The notes: a model not told the origin generated them from the letters alone. Shown: positions 8,284 to 17,277, counted from the first letter of the stretch. The stretch is DNA of 64,000 nucleotides from Streptomyces sp. A012304 (GCF_026008495.1 NZ_BQUN01000005.1:38518-102517), one strand, 5' to 3'. Numbers and translations are program-made.

Positions 8284-9297
8284 TCAGCGGTACAGGTCCG
8301 GGCGCGGAGCGAGGCCGACGGTCACGCGCGTTCCGCCCTCCAGCGCCCGTACGCCTGCCTCGGCCACGGCCGAGGCCGCGTAGCCGTCCCAGGCGGTCGG
8401 GCCGGTGACCCGGCCCTGCCGGGCGGCGTCGACCCACGCCTGCACCTCGCGGTCGTAGGCGTCCACGAACCGCACCAGGTAGTCCTGCGGCACCTGGGTG
8501 CCGGCGGTGCCGCGCGCGGTCACCTGCATGCCGTGGTCGTCGCCGACCCGGGCGCTGCCCGCCTCGCACACCGCCTCGCAGCGCACCTGGTAGCCGAAGC
8601 CGCAGTTGACGAACACCTCGACGTCGACCAGGGCGCCGCCGTCGGTCTCGAACAGCACGAACTGCGGGTCGAGCAGGCCCTCGGGCGCGCCGGCCGACGG
8701 GCGCGGGCGCAGCACGGTGACCGCGGTCAGCTCCTGGCCGAGCAGCCAGCGGGCCGCGTCGATCTCGTGCGACACCGAGCTGTCGATCAGCATCGCGCTG
8801 GTGAATCCGGGCGGCGAGGAGACGTTGCGGTGGACGCAGTGCAGCATCAGCGGCCGTCCCAGCCGGCCGTCGTCCAGCAGCGCCTTGAGCCCGCGGTACT
8901 CGGCGTCGTAGCGCCGCATGAAACCGATCTGCGCCAGCCGCCGGCCCCGCCGCGCCTCCGCCTCGACCACGCGCAGCGCTCCGGCGGAGTCCGGGACCAT
9001 GGGCTTCTCGCACAGCACGGGCAGACCGCGGGCGAAGGCGGCGAGCAGGGCCTCCTCGTGCGCGGGGCCGGGGGAGGCGATCAGGACGGCGTCGACGCCG
9101 GGGGCGTCCAGCGCGGCCGCCACCTCCGTGTGGACAAAGACGCCCTCGATGCCGGCGACGGCTTCCTTCGCACGGTCGGCGTCGAGGTCCGCCACCGCGG
9201 CGACCCTGGCCCCGCTCACCACCCGATCCAGGCGACGTATGTGGTCGGCGCCCATGTGTCCGGCGCCCAGTACGGCCACGCCCAGCAGGTCACCCAC
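8284..9297 (-). CDS. Gfo/Idh/MocA oxidoreductase, probable inositol 2-dehydrogenase
   Basis: An NAD(P)-dependent sugar or inositol dehydrogenase. The N-terminal Rossmann domain shows [17 protein letters not shown] with ADLDAD. CEKPM, the family's catalytic-lysine motif, is at ~95. The C-terminal half has [19 protein letters not shown], carrying the D-x-x-x-H active-site pair, and [15 protein letters not shown]. The length (337 aa) matches IolG-type myo-inositol 2-dehydrogenases. The start is the GTG at 9297 preceded by GGGAGAGC. No other inositol catabolism gene is adjacent, so the substrate stays open. It lies 63 bp downstream of the release-factor-fold gene on the same strand. Confidence 0.8.
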   Translation of the reverse strand: MGDLLGVAVLGAGHMGADHIRRLDRVVSGARVAAVADLDADRAKEAVAGIEGVFVHTEVAAALDAPGVDAVLIASPGPAHEEALLAAFARGLPVLCEKPMVPDSAGALRVVEAEARRGRRLAQIGFMRRYDAEYRGLKALLDDGRLGRPLMLHCVHRNVSSPPGFTSAMLIDSSVSHEIDAARWLLGQELTAVTVLRPRPSAGAPEGLLDPQFVLFETDGGALVDVEVFVNCGFGYQVRCEAVCEAGSARVGDDHGMQVTARGTAGTQVPQDYLVRFVDAYDREVQAWVDAARQGRVTGPTAWDGYAASAVAEAGVRALEGGTRVTVGLAPRPDLYR

Positions 9298-9360
9298 GTG
9301 CTCTCCCTCCGGCCGGCGATCACGCCGTAGCGTACGCCGCCGGAAAGGAGCACCGAGAGG

Positions 9361-10455
9361 TCAGTAGCGCAGCACGCCCGCGATGCCGTTGGCCTCGCCC
9401 AGGGTGCCGTCCGGGACGAAACGGACCTCGGCGCCGGTCTCCAGGCACTGCTCGACGATCTCGTCCACGATGTCGTCGCGGGCGTCCAGGTCGCCCGTCG
9501 CGGCCGGGATCAGATGCTCGCCGTCGTCCCGCACGGTGACGCGGTAGTTCTCCTCGACGGCCAGCAGCCGGACCCGGCCCTCGCGGGCGCTCTGCCACAG
9601 CTCGTCGACCCCGGCGGCGAAGGTGCGGTGGCCGCGGGCGGAGTCCAGCTCCCGGGCCACGGCGGCGGTGTCCCGGCGGGCCTCCGCGTCGTGCAGGGGG
9701 CGCACCGCCTGCCACACGGCCTCGGGGGTGGCGTGGGTGAGGCCGCCGTGCGGGACGTGCACGGCGTCGCGGGTGACGCCGCCCAGTTCGTCCAGCAGGG
9801 ACAACGCCGCCTGCTCGCCGGTGACGTACAGCGGGCGCGGGTCCTCGCGCAGCAGCCGGCCCATCGCCGCGTCGGCGTCCTTCAGGAAGTGGCGGGTGTC
9901 CTCGTCGCGGAAGGTGCTCGGCAGGTCGCCGACGCGTTCCATGCGCTCGGCGTCGAAGTTCTCCCGGCTCCTGGTCTTCGGGAAACCGCCGGTGCGCTGC
10001 TCGGTGACCCGGTCGGCGCCACCGTTCCACAGCGTGACGCGGTCGGCGGAGACCGACAGCACCCAGAACGGCCGTTCGGAGGCCTGCGCCGAGACGAGGT
10101 TGCGGGTGAGGAAGGTGTCGGAGAGGACGATCCGCTCGGGCACGGGACGGGCCAGGGACCACACCTGGTGCTCGCCCGGGGCGGCGAAGATCACCAGCCC
10201 GTCCTCGGCGTGCGTCAGGTCGACCTCGGCCAGGGCCCGGTCCAGCTGCTCGGCGACGTCCGCGCGCCGCTCCCGGGTGACCGACGGATCGGCCTCCAGC
10301 TGTTTCTTCGCCTCCGCCACCACATTGCGCAGCCGCACCCGGTCCTGGGCGTTGTCGGGTTCCCGGCGGTGCGTCGGTGTCAGCACGGACACCGCGGGAT
10401 AGGGGCGCGGGCGGCGCAGTTCGGAGAGGGTCGCGGGGCTGAGTGCGTGCTCCAT
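9361..10455 (-). CDS. baeRF-type protein (archaeo-eukaryotic release factor fold)
   Basis: A 364-aa soluble protein with the layout of bacterial relatives of archaeal/eukaryotic peptide-release factor 1. An N-terminal helical region (RLRNVVAEAKKQLEADPSV) precedes the domain GLVIFAAPGEHQVWSLARPVPERIVLSDTFLTR. The central region reads RPFWVLSVSADRVTLWNGGADRVTE, followed by the C-terminal eRF1-3-like domain. That domain carries LLAVEENYRVTVR, DDIVDEIVEQCLETGAEVRFVPDGTL and GIAGVLRY. These proteins are proposed to act in ribosome hibernation or rescue, but most, including this one, are uncharacterised. The ATG at 10455 is preferred over a GTG nine bases upstream; no strong ribosome site is seen for either. 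Confidence 0.65.
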   Translation of the reverse strand: MEHALSPATLSELRRPRPYPAVSVLTPTHRREPDNAQDRVRLRNVVAEAKKQLEADPSVTRERRADVAEQLDRALAEVDLTHAEDGLVIFAAPGEHQVWSLARPVPERIVLSDTFLTRNLVSAQASERPFWVLSVSADRVTLWNGGADRVTEQRTGGFPKTRSRENFDAERMERVGDLPSTFRDEDTRHFLKDADAAMGRLLREDPRPLYVTGEQAALSLLDELGGVTRDAVHVPHGGLTHATPEAVWQAVRPLHDAEARRDTAAVARELDSARGHRTFAAGVDELWQSAREGRVRLLAVEENYRVTVRDDGEHLIPAATGDLDARDDIVDEIVEQCLETGAEVRFVPDGTLGEANGIAGVLRY

Positions 10456-10650
10456 GAACAGCACGATAGGCCGGATTCACCTATGGGGCATTTGGGGCGG
10501 ATGGGATCTCTTCGCCTTCGGTGCGTGGCTGCCGGTGAGGGGGCGTCGCGTTCCCGCGAGAACCCTTCGCGCACGGCAGTGACGACGAGCCCGGCCGCCC
10601 GTTACCGTACGCGTCAGTAACCGGACGGCACCGCACCGCAGGAGGCACCC

Positions 10651-11421
10651 ATGCCGCAGCTCGAAGTCGACGGCGCAGCACTGACGTACGACGACGAGGG
10701 CCCGCGTGACGGCGGCGGGGTGCCGCTGGTGTTCGTGCACGGCTGGACCGCGAACCGGCACCGCTGGGACCACCAGATCGCGCACTTCTCCACCACGCGC
10801 AGAGTGGTCCGGCTCGATCTGCGCGGGCACGGTGAGAGCGGCGGCGCGGGCGTGAAGACCATCGACGAGCTGGCCGCCGACGTGCTGGCCCTCCTCGACC
10901 ACCTGAAGATCGAGCGGTGCGTCCTCGTCGGCCACTCGATGGGCGGGATGATCGCGCAGACCATCGCCCTCGCCCACCCCGGCCGCGTGGAGCGCATGGT
11001 GCTGGTCAACTCCATCGGCCGGATGGCCTACAACCGGGGCCGGGGCCTGCTGATGGCCGCCTCCACCCTCGTCCCGTTCAAGCTGTTCGTCGCCGCCAAC
11101 ATCCAGCGCGCCTTCGCCCCCGGCTATCCCCGCGAGGAGATCCGCGCGTACGTCAAGGCCTCCGCGGACACCCCGCGCGAGGTGGTCATGACGCTGTACG
11201 GCGCCATGCGCGCCTTCGACCTCCTCGACCGTGCCGGGGAGATCGCCGTCCCCACCCTGATGATCCACGGCTACCACGACATCCAGCTGCCGCTGAAGCA
11301 GATGCTGCGGATGGCCAAGGCCTACCCGGACGCCACCGTCCGCGTCCTGGACGCCGGTCATGAACTGCCCGTGGAGAAGCCGGCCGAACTGACCGCCGCC
11401 ATCGACGCCTTCGTGCGCTGA
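10651..11421 (+). CDS. Alpha/beta hydrolase
   Basis: A 256-aa cytosolic alpha/beta hydrolase. The oxyanion motif is VFVHGWTANRHRW, the nucleophile elbow is VGHSMGGMIAQ (Ser ~94), the acid lies in TLMIHGYHDIQLP and the His in LDAGHELPVEKP. The cap region MAASTLVPFKLFVAANIQRAF is short. AGGAGG lies seven bases before the ATG. It resembles esterases and C-C hydrolases; the substrate is not predictable. It is monocistronic between divergent and convergent neighbours. Confidence 0.85.
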   Translation: MPQLEVDGAALTYDDEGPRDGGGVPLVFVHGWTANRHRWDHQIAHFSTTRRVVRLDLRGHGESGGAGVKTIDELAADVLALLDHLKIERCVLVGHSMGGMIAQTIALAHPGRVERMVLVNSIGRMAYNRGRGLLMAASTLVPFKLFVAANIQRAFAPGYPREEIRAYVKASADTPREVVMTLYGAMRAFDLLDRAGEIAVPTLMIHGYHDIQLPLKQMLRMAKAYPDATVRVLDAGHELPVEKPAELTAAIDAFVR

Positions 11422-11441
11422 CCGCCCGCGCCGGCGGGGCC

Positions 11442-13034
11442 TCAGTCCTCCTCGTCGGCCCCGCAGGAACTGCCGCTCGGCGGCAGTTCCCCGTACAGCA
11501 GGAAGTCGTCGACCTTGCGGTGCACGCACTTGGAGGAGCCGTATCCGGTGTGGCCGTCGCCGCGGTTGTCGAGCACCACGGCCGACGGCCCGAGCCGCTC
11601 CGCCGTCTGCACCGTCCAGCGGTACGGCGTCGCCGGGTCGCCCCGGGTGCCGACGAGCAGCATCTTCGGGGTGTCGAGGTCCTTCACCTCGTCGCGGATG
11701 AAGTCGGTGCCCTTGGGGCGGCCGTAGCACAGCAGGACCTGGGTGAGGCGGTAGCGGCCGAAGACGGGGGAGGCCTGCTCATAGGCGGCGCGCAGCCGCT
11801 TGAGGTTCGCGACGACCTGGGCGGCGGTGGGGCGGTCGGGGTCGTCCGCGCAGTTGATCGCCATCAGCGCCGCCGGAAGGTTGTCCAGGGGCACGTCCTC
11901 CTCGTCGACCAGGCCGCCGCTGGGATCACCGCCGCCCGGGTCCTTCACGGGCAGCCCCAGACCTCCGGTGGCGAACGCCACGACCCCGCTGGTGTCGCCG
12001 TGCTCGACGAGTTGGGCCAGCGCCCGCTCCAGGGACGGCCACAGCTCCCTGCTGTACAGACCCTGACCGATGGCGCCCACCAGGTCCTGTCCGCTGAACG
12101 GCTCACCGAAGTCCGTCGGCACCGGGTCCTCGTCGAGGGAGCGCACCAGCCGCAGGACCTCCTCCCGCGCCTTGCGCGCGTCCTGTCCGAACGGGCAGGC
12201 GATGTCCTTCACGCACCAGTCGACGAAGTCCTCCAGCGCCATCTGCTGCCCCCGGGCGCCCGCGATCCCCTGTTCGGTCAGCGGCTCGGTCAGTGTGTCC
12301 ACGCCGTCCAGGACCATCCGGCCCACCCGGCCGGGGAACAGGGCGGCGTACACCGCGCCGAGCCGGGTGCCGTAGGAGAAGCCGAGGTAGTTGAGCTTCT
12401 TGTCGCCGAGCGCCTCGCGGATGACGTCCAGGTCCCGTGCCGCCTCGACCGTGCCGATGTGCGGCAGCACCGGCCCGGAGTGCTCGGCGCAGGCGGCGGC
12501 CGCCTTCTTCAGCTGCTCCAGCAGCGAGCGCGGGTCGGCGAGATCGTCCGGGCCCTCGTCGATGGCCGCCAGCCCGCTCTCCTCACCGTCGCCGCAGCTC
12601 ACCGGGGAGGACCGGCCGACGCCCCGGGGATCGAAGCTCACCACGTCGTAGCGGTCGGTGAGATCCATGAACTCCTTGGCCCCGTAGGCGAGTTCGGGGA
12701 CCCCCGGCCCGCCGGGCCCGCCGAAGTTCAGCAGCACCGAGCCGCGCCGGTCGCCGGTGGCCCGGTAGCGGGCGAGCGCCAGGTCGAGGGTGCCCGCCTC
12801 GGGCCGGTCGTGGTCGACGGGCACGGTCACCTTGCCGCACTGGAGATCGGCGGGCATCCCGTCGCCCGTGCACTTCTTCCAGGCGATCTTCTGCTCGTGG
12901 ATCCGGGACGGATCGGAACCGGGAGCCATGTCCGCGGCCGCCGTCGGCAGCGCCGCGCCCAGCAGGGTCAGCGCGGCGGCGGCGGCGAGCGCGCCGCGCC
13001 GCAGGGCGGGCCGCGTCGACAGCTTGGCCAGCAT
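11442..13034 (-). CDS. Secreted tripeptidyl aminopeptidase-like serine peptidase (alpha/beta hydrolase, TAP-like C-terminus)
   Basis: An exported exopeptidase of the Streptomyces Tap/Slp group, which removes N-terminal tripeptides. The signal peptide is visible (RRGALAAAAALTLLGAALPTAAA). The mature part has VLLNFGGPGGPGV, VVSFDPRGVGRSSPV, the nucleophile LGFSYGTRLGAVYA, the Asp region MLLVGTRGDPATPY and the His in NRGDGHTGYG, all family positions. The last ~110 residues are the TAP-like C-terminal domain, ending in Cys-containing SSCGADEED. The ATG at 13034 has GGAGG six bases upstream; the frame extends further but without support. At 530 aa it is the usual size. It could feed peptides to mycelium or process exported proteins. 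Confidence 0.85.
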   Translation of the reverse strand: MLAKLSTRPALRRGALAAAAALTLLGAALPTAAADMAPGSDPSRIHEQKIAWKKCTGDGMPADLQCGKVTVPVDHDRPEAGTLDLALARYRATGDRRGSVLLNFGGPGGPGVPELAYGAKEFMDLTDRYDVVSFDPRGVGRSSPVSCGDGEESGLAAIDEGPDDLADPRSLLEQLKKAAAACAEHSGPVLPHIGTVEAARDLDVIREALGDKKLNYLGFSYGTRLGAVYAALFPGRVGRMVLDGVDTLTEPLTEQGIAGARGQQMALEDFVDWCVKDIACPFGQDARKAREEVLRLVRSLDEDPVPTDFGEPFSGQDLVGAIGQGLYSRELWPSLERALAQLVEHGDTSGVVAFATGGLGLPVKDPGGGDPSGGLVDEEDVPLDNLPAALMAINCADDPDRPTAAQVVANLKRLRAAYEQASPVFGRYRLTQVLLCYGRPKGTDFIRDEVKDLDTPKMLLVGTRGDPATPYRWTVQTAERLGPSAVVLDNRGDGHTGYGSSKCVHRKVDDFLLYGELPPSGSSCGADEED

Positions 13035-13306
13035 CAGTGCCTCCAGAGGCGCCCGGCGGCGGACCGGTGATCGGTGCCCTGGCCCACGATAGGCGGCGTG
13101 CGCGGGGCCCGCCTCCGGGGCGAGCCCGCCCCCGTCGCGCGCTCCGCTCACCCATGTGCTGAAGACATGAGCCGGTTTTGCTACTAGTTCTACTCTTGTG
13201 GCGCCCGATGGGGTGAAAGACCCGTTGGCCATAACTCGGACGGTTCCGCCGCGTTCTACGGGGTGCGGGCGAGCGCCCGCGACATGTTCTGGAAGGCAGG
13301 GACCCC

Positions 13307-14059
13307 ATGAGACGGGTTACCCGAAACGGTGTGATCGCCGTCGCCGCCGCCTCGGGCGCGATGGCCGTGACGATGCCCGCGTTCGCCGACTCGGCGGCCA
13401 ACGGAGTGGCGGCGGGTTCGCCCGGAGTGATCTCCGGCAACACGATGCAGGCGCCGGTGCACATCCCCGTGAACCTGTGCGGCAACACGGTGGACGTGGT
13501 CGGCGTGCTGAATCCGGCCTTCGGCAACAGCTGCGCCGACAAGGGCGGGGCCGCCGCATCCGAGGAGCCCGGGAGCGGCGCCGAGGCGTCCGGCATCTCC
13601 ACCGACTCGCCGGGTGTCGTCTCCGGCAACGGCGCCCAGGTGCCCGTCGACGTCCCGGTGAACGCCACCGGCATCAGCGTGGACGTCGTCGCGATCCTGA
13701 ACCCGGCGTTCGGCAACCAGTCCGTGAACGACTCCGGCAAGCCGGAGTCGCCCTCGGAGCCCGAGCCCGTGCCGCCGGCGGAGCCGGCGCCGCCCACCGC
13801 GTCGCGCCCCGAGCCGAAGCCGATGCCCGCGGCCCCCGCGCCGCAGGCCCCCGCTCCGGCTCGGGCGGTCACGGCCCCCGCGCCGCAGGCCCCCGCTCCG
13901 GCTCGGGCGGTCACGGCGCCGGCCCCGACTTCCGAGACGACGTCCGCCCTGGCCGACACCGGAGCGGACGCCATGATCCCGGCCCTGGCGGGCAGTGCGG
14001 CCCTGGTCCTGGGCGGAGCCGTCCTGTACCGGCGGTTCCGGGCGGGAGCGCAGGGCTGA
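13307..14059 (+). CDS. chpB: Long chaplin with two chaplin domains and sortase signal
   Basis: Chaplins are amphipathic surface proteins that coat aerial hyphae, and long chaplins are anchored to the wall by sortase. The signal peptide ends at PAFA-DSAAN (~residue 28). Chaplin domain 1 (~36-77) has both Cys residues in VNLCGNTVDVVGVLNPAFGN-SC. Domain 2 (~100-142) has the same fold motif VDVVAILNPAFGN but no Cys. A Pro/Ala/Glu spacer follows, including a perfect 14-residue duplication. The C-terminus has the sorting signal LADTG, a hydrophobic segment (PALAGSAALVLGGAVLY) and a basic tail RRFRAG. A GGAAGG site precedes the ATG. The name chpB comes from the chromosomal context (nsdB nearby). Confidence 0.85.
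   Translation: MRRVTRNGVIAVAAASGAMAVTMPAFADSAANGVAAGSPGVISGNTMQAPVHIPVNLCGNTVDVVGVLNPAFGNSCADKGGAAASEEPGSGAEASGISTDSPGVVSGNGAQVPVDVPVNATGISVDVVAILNPAFGNQSVNDSGKPESPSEPEPVPPAEPAPPTASRPEPKPMPAAPAPQAPAPARAVTAPAPQAPAPARAVTAPAPTSETTSALADTGADAMIPALAGSAALVLGGAVLYRRFRAGAQG
13831..13914 (+). repeat. Perfect 42-bp tandem duplication inside chpB
   Basis: Two identical 42-bp units, 13831-13872 and 13873-13914, encode twice the peptide APAPQAPAPARAVT in the wall-spanning spacer. The length is a multiple of three, so copy number can change without breaking the frame. Confidence 0.9.
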
Positions 14060-14221
14060 GCGGGTCCGGGCGCGGCTGAAGCGCCCCGGGACGACGGCCG
14101 CGGGTCCCCTGTCACCGGGCGGGGGGCCCGCGGCCTCTCCTGGGGCGTCGCCCGGCCGGCGCGGGCCGTCATGGGCGTTAATCGCTTTGAGGCGCGCCGC
14201 TCGGCGTGCTGGAGTGGGCGG

Positions 14222-14998
14222 ATGGATCATGCCGCGGTACTCGCCCTCTACGACCGGGACATGCGCGAAGGCGCCCGTCCCGACGGCCCCGACGCCCGTG
14301 TGGAACACATCGGGAGCCTGGTCCGCCAGGTCGGCTCCGCCCAGGGCTGGAACGGCGTCCTGTGGTACGACCTCGATCCGGCCGACGCCGACGCGGCGAT
14401 CGCCGAGCAGATCGCCCACTTCACCGGGCTCGGCCTCGACTTCGAGTGGAAGGTCTACGGCCACGACCGGCCGGCCGACCTCGCCGAGCGGCTTCTGGCG
14501 GCCGGGTTCACGCCCGAGCCCGAGGAGACGCTGATGATCGGCGAGACCCGCGATCTGCTCCTCGACGTCGAACTCCCCGACGGCGTCCGCGTCGTGCCGG
14601 TCACCGACCGGGCCGGCGTGGAACTCGTGGCCGACGTCCACGAGAAGGCGTTCGGCACCGACGCCTCGCGGCTGCGCCACCAGATGCTGGCCCGTCTCAC
14701 CGCCGATCCGGACACCGTCGTCGCCGTCGTGGCCCTCGCGGGGGACGAGCCGGTGAGCTCGGCGCGCATGGAGCTGGTGCCCGGGACCCGGTTCGCCGGC
14801 CTGTGGGGCGGCGGCACCGTCGAGGGCTGGCGCGGCCGCGGCATCTACCGCGCCCTGGTCGCCCACCGCGCCCGCGCCGCCGCCGACCGCGGGTACCGCT
14901 ACCTCCAGGTCGACGCCTCCGACCAGAGCCGGCCCATCCTCCAGCGGCTCGGCTTCGCCGCACTGAGCACGACGACGCCGTACGTGTACGTGCCCTAG
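14222..14998 (+). CDS. GNAT family N-acetyltransferase
   Basis: A 258-aa protein with a C-terminal GNAT domain. The acetyl-CoA loop is seen in GLWGGGTVEGWRGRGIYRAL (the R/Q-x-x-G-x-G/A type), followed by YRYLQVDASDQSRPILQRLG and the end strand TTTPYVYV. The N-terminal ~140 residues look like a degenerate second GNAT domain (VLWYDLDPADADAAIAEQ, FTGLGLDFEWKVYGHD). The ATG at 14222 is preceded by GGAG; an upstream in-frame ATG at 14171 has no ribosome site. It is monocistronic, and the acceptor is unknown. Confidence 0.8.
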   Translation: MDHAAVLALYDRDMREGARPDGPDARVEHIGSLVRQVGSAQGWNGVLWYDLDPADADAAIAEQIAHFTGLGLDFEWKVYGHDRPADLAERLLAAGFTPEPEETLMIGETRDLLLDVELPDGVRVVPVTDRAGVELVADVHEKAFGTDASRLRHQMLARLTADPDTVVAVVALAGDEPVSSARMELVPGTRFAGLWGGGTVEGWRGRGIYRALVAHRARAAADRGYRYLQVDASDQSRPILQRLGFAALSTTTPYVYVP

Positions 14999-15070
14999 GC
15001 CCCTGGTCGCCCTCGTCTGTCCACGACTCCGGCTGTCCTGACCTCGCGGACGGGATTCAGGGCCGTCCCG

Positions 15071-15334
15071 TCAGCGGCGGGCCTTCGCCCGGTCCAGGCC
15101 GGCGACGCCGAGCGCGGCCAGGCCGATCTGGATCAGCCACTCGACCCAGTCGACCCCGTCGGTGTCGGCCACGCCCAGGCCCGCGGCGACCGCCGAACCG
15201 ATCAGCGCGGCCACGATGCCGACGGCGATCGTCCACAGCACGCCGATGCGCTGGCGCCCGGGCACGACGAGCCGGCCCAGCACGCCGATGACGATGCCGA
15301 TGAATATGGCACTGATGATGCCGTCGATCTCCAT
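15071..15334 (-). CDS. GlsB/YeaQ/YmgE family small membrane protein
   Basis: An 87-aa membrane protein of the transglycosylase-associated (GlsB) family, commonly stress-linked. Three hydrophobic helices are visible: IISAIFIGIVIGVLGRLVVP, VLWTIAVGIVAALIGSAVAAG and WLIQIGLAALGVAGL. The conserved GRLVVPGRQ turn lies between helix 1 and 2. The start ATG sits in a strong GAGGAGGGG context. It is small, complete and separate from its neighbours. Its biochemical role is unknown in the whole family. Confidence 0.9.
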   Translation of the reverse strand: MEIDGIISAIFIGIVIGVLGRLVVPGRQRIGVLWTIAVGIVAALIGSAVAAGLGVADTDGVDWVEWLIQIGLAALGVAGLDRAKARR

Positions 15335-15431
15335 CCTCGCCCCTCCTCCTCAGGACCCCGCTGGTCCGCGTCTGCCCGCTGAGGGGCGGGACAGTCCGTT
15401 CCGCCCCTCGGGACGTGGGTCGCGGCTGCGG

Positions 15432-15968
15432 CTACGCGGTGCCCCAGCCGGTGGCGGCCAGCACCTCTTCGGCGATGTCGGGCACCGAACGTCCGTCGGT
15501 CGCCACCCGGACGGTGTCCGCGGGCGCCCGCGCGTCCAGCATCCGCGCCTTGCGGAGGCTCCCGGCCAGCTCGCTGTCGAACTCCGAGCCCAGCTCCCGC
15601 CCCGCCAGCCGCCGCTCGGTGGTCTCGTCGGTGGCGGTGAGCAGGACCCGCACGAGCCGCACCCCGTCGCCCAGGGCCCGGCGGAAGCAGCCCGTCAGGT
15701 CGTCCAGCACACAGACCGTGTTCGTGTACACGAGCCGCCGGTAGCCGAGCTCGGCGTAGTTCCCCCATACGGCGGTGAGGTTGCGCTCCGCGATCGCGGT
15801 CCGGGTGGGGTCGCCCTCGGGCGCCGGATGGACCTGGCCCATGTAGTCGCCGTCGATCACCGCGTGCGGTACGCCGACGGCGCGCAGCCGGGCCGATACC
15901 TCCCAGCCGACGGTCGTCTTGCCGACGCCCGCGCGTCCGCCGATGAGCAGGGCTTCCGAATGCTGCAT
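15432..15968 (-). CDS. Small P-loop nucleotide kinase-like ATPase
   Basis: A 178-aa protein with a Walker A motif LLIGGRAGVGKTTVGWEV near the N-terminus, an acidic DGDYMGQVHP motif where kinases bind substrate, and a lid-like basic region (TTERRLAGRELGSEFD). The fold is that of adenylate- or shikimate-type kinases; homologs are usually annotated as AAA or zeta-toxin-like ATPases. The start is set at ATG 15968, which puts the P-loop at residue ~10, as is usual. The upstream gene on the same strand (a GNAT protein) ends 43 bp before, so both may form one transcript. The substrate is unknown. Confidence 0.75.
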   Translation of the reverse strand: MQHSEALLIGGRAGVGKTTVGWEVSARLRAVGVPHAVIDGDYMGQVHPAPEGDPTRTAIAERNLTAVWGNYAELGYRRLVYTNTVCVLDDLTGCFRRALGDGVRLVRVLLTATDETTERRLAGRELGSEFDSELAGSLRKARMLDARAPADTVRVATDGRSVPDIAEEVLAATGWGTA

Positions 15969-16011
15969 CCGGTCATCGTGGCAGCCGGCCCGGAGGGCGG
16001 ACCAGCGCTTT

Positions 16012-16596
16012 TCATCCGGGGCCGGGCCGGCTCTCCGGGCCGGTGTCCGCGCGCAGGGCCCAGGTGCGCAGCAGGACGTCCCGGTCCTGGTGCGAGCGCC
16101 GCACGGCAGGCTCGTCCGTGAGGGCGAAACCGCACGAGCGCGCGACACCCTCGCTCGCCGCGTTCCCGGCCTCGACGCACAGCACCACGCGCCGTGGGCG
16201 CAGTACCCGCACGGCGTGCTCGGCGACCAGCCGCACCGCCCGCCCGGCCAGTCCCTGCCCCCGGTGGGCGGCTCCCACGCCGTAGGCGAGTTCGGCGTCC
16301 CGGCCGTCCGAGGAACTGCGGAAGAGCAGCACCTCGCCCTTGGGGCGCCGGCCGTCGGTGGTGACGGCGAGCTGCACCCCGCGCCCCTCGGCCAGGCCCG
16401 CCCGGGCCCGGTCGAGATAGGCGCGGGCCGCTCGTGCGTCGAACGGCGAGACCACCGGGGTCCACCGGGCGATCTCCGGGTCGTCGTACATCGCGACCAG
16501 GTCGTCGAGGTCGTCGTCCGACCACGGGCGCAGGACGATGCCGTCCCCTTCGAGGCGGAGCGTCGCGGGCAGGGTGAACGTCCCGTCGGTTTCCAT
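16012..16596 (-). CDS. GNAT family N-acetyltransferase (RimJ-like)
   Basis: A 194-aa acetyltransferase of the RimJ/RimL-like subgroup: TLRLEGDGIVLRPWSDDDLDDLVAMYDDPEIARWTP is the typical N-terminal part in outline. AELAYGVGAAHRGQGLAGRAVRLV carries the acetyl-CoA loop, and VVLCVEAGNAASEGVARSCGF completes the domain. The ATG at 16596 starts just before FTLPATLRL; the open frame continues upstream but is extremely GC-rich and crosses a terminator hairpin. It is probably cotranscribed with the downstream kinase-like gene. Confidence 0.8.
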   Translation of the reverse strand: METDGTFTLPATLRLEGDGIVLRPWSDDDLDDLVAMYDDPEIARWTPVVSPFDARAARAYLDRARAGLAEGRGVQLAVTTDGRRPKGEVLLFRSSSDGRDAELAYGVGAAHRGQGLAGRAVRLVAEHAVRVLRPRRVVLCVEAGNAASEGVARSCGFALTDEPAVRRSHQDRDVLLRTWALRADTGPESRPGPG

Positions 16597-16647
16597 GAGT
16601 CGATCCTGCCACCGGTCCGGGGCGAGGGGGCGCGGCGGACGCGGACG

Positions 16648-16685
16648 CGGCCCGGCCGGCCCGAGGGGCCGGGCCGGCCGGGCCG
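16648..16685 (-). terminator. Very strong GC hairpin after the SPW gene
   Basis: A 15-bp perfect stem (CGGCCCGGCCGGCCC / GGGCCGGCCGGGCCG) with an 8-base loop lies 21 bp beyond the stop codon of the SPW-repeat gene on the minus strand. Confidence 0.8.
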
Positions 16686-16706
16686 CCTTTCCGGCGCGGG
16701 GGATGG

Positions 16707-17147
16707 TTACGACCTGGGGACGCTCTTCGCCGCCGTACCGGCGCACATCGCCCCGAGGATCAGGGCCAGAACACCGATGATGATGTTGTTGACGACGACA
16801 CCGGCGTCCGGGCTGTCGCCGACGACCCACGGGGCGATGATCATCCAGATGCCCAGCGCGCACATGGCCCAGCTCAGGCCGTACATGCGGGCGGGGGCCG
16901 CGGTGAACCCGAGCGCCAGCAGACCGATCGCTATGCCGACGATCAGGTTGTGCGTCATGAGCGCGGGCTGGCTGGCGGTGTAGTGGAGGATCCACGGGGA
17001 TACGGCGCAGTACAGACCGAGCAGGAACACCGGTCCGTCCACGAGCGCCACATCACGACCACCGAGCATCCGGTCGTAGCGAGACCGCATCTCGGGAACA
17101 TCGGGGTGAGTCGACATATCGCCTCTGGTGGGCGAGACGTTGGCCAT
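16707..17147 (-). CDS. SPW repeat membrane protein
   Basis: A 146-aa polytopic membrane protein with the SPW signature twice: VSPWILHYTASQPA (~50) and, diverged, IAPWVVGDSPDA (~108). Four hydrophobic helices are visible: GPVFLLGLYCAV, LIVGIAIGLLALGFTA, LSWAMCALGIWMII and NNIIIGVLALILGAMCAG. The N-terminal 40 residues are cytosolic and charged. AAGGAGA lies eight bases before the ATG. SPW proteins are of unknown function; membership is clear. Confidence 0.9.
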   Translation of the reverse strand: MANVSPTRGDMSTHPDVPEMRSRYDRMLGGRDVALVDGPVFLLGLYCAVSPWILHYTASQPALMTHNLIVGIAIGLLALGFTAAPARMYGLSWAMCALGIWMIIAPWVVGDSPDAGVVVNNIIIGVLALILGAMCAGTAAKSVPRS

Positions 17148-17277
17148 GACTCGTCTCCTTTGACTTGCAGGCCTGACCGCGTCTGGTGCGGTGTGCGGTA
17201 AGCGCCGCGCATGTTCATTCTGCGCTTATTTGGCCTTTATGTGTAGAGGTCAGCGCAGTGAGACGGACATCGGCCGG

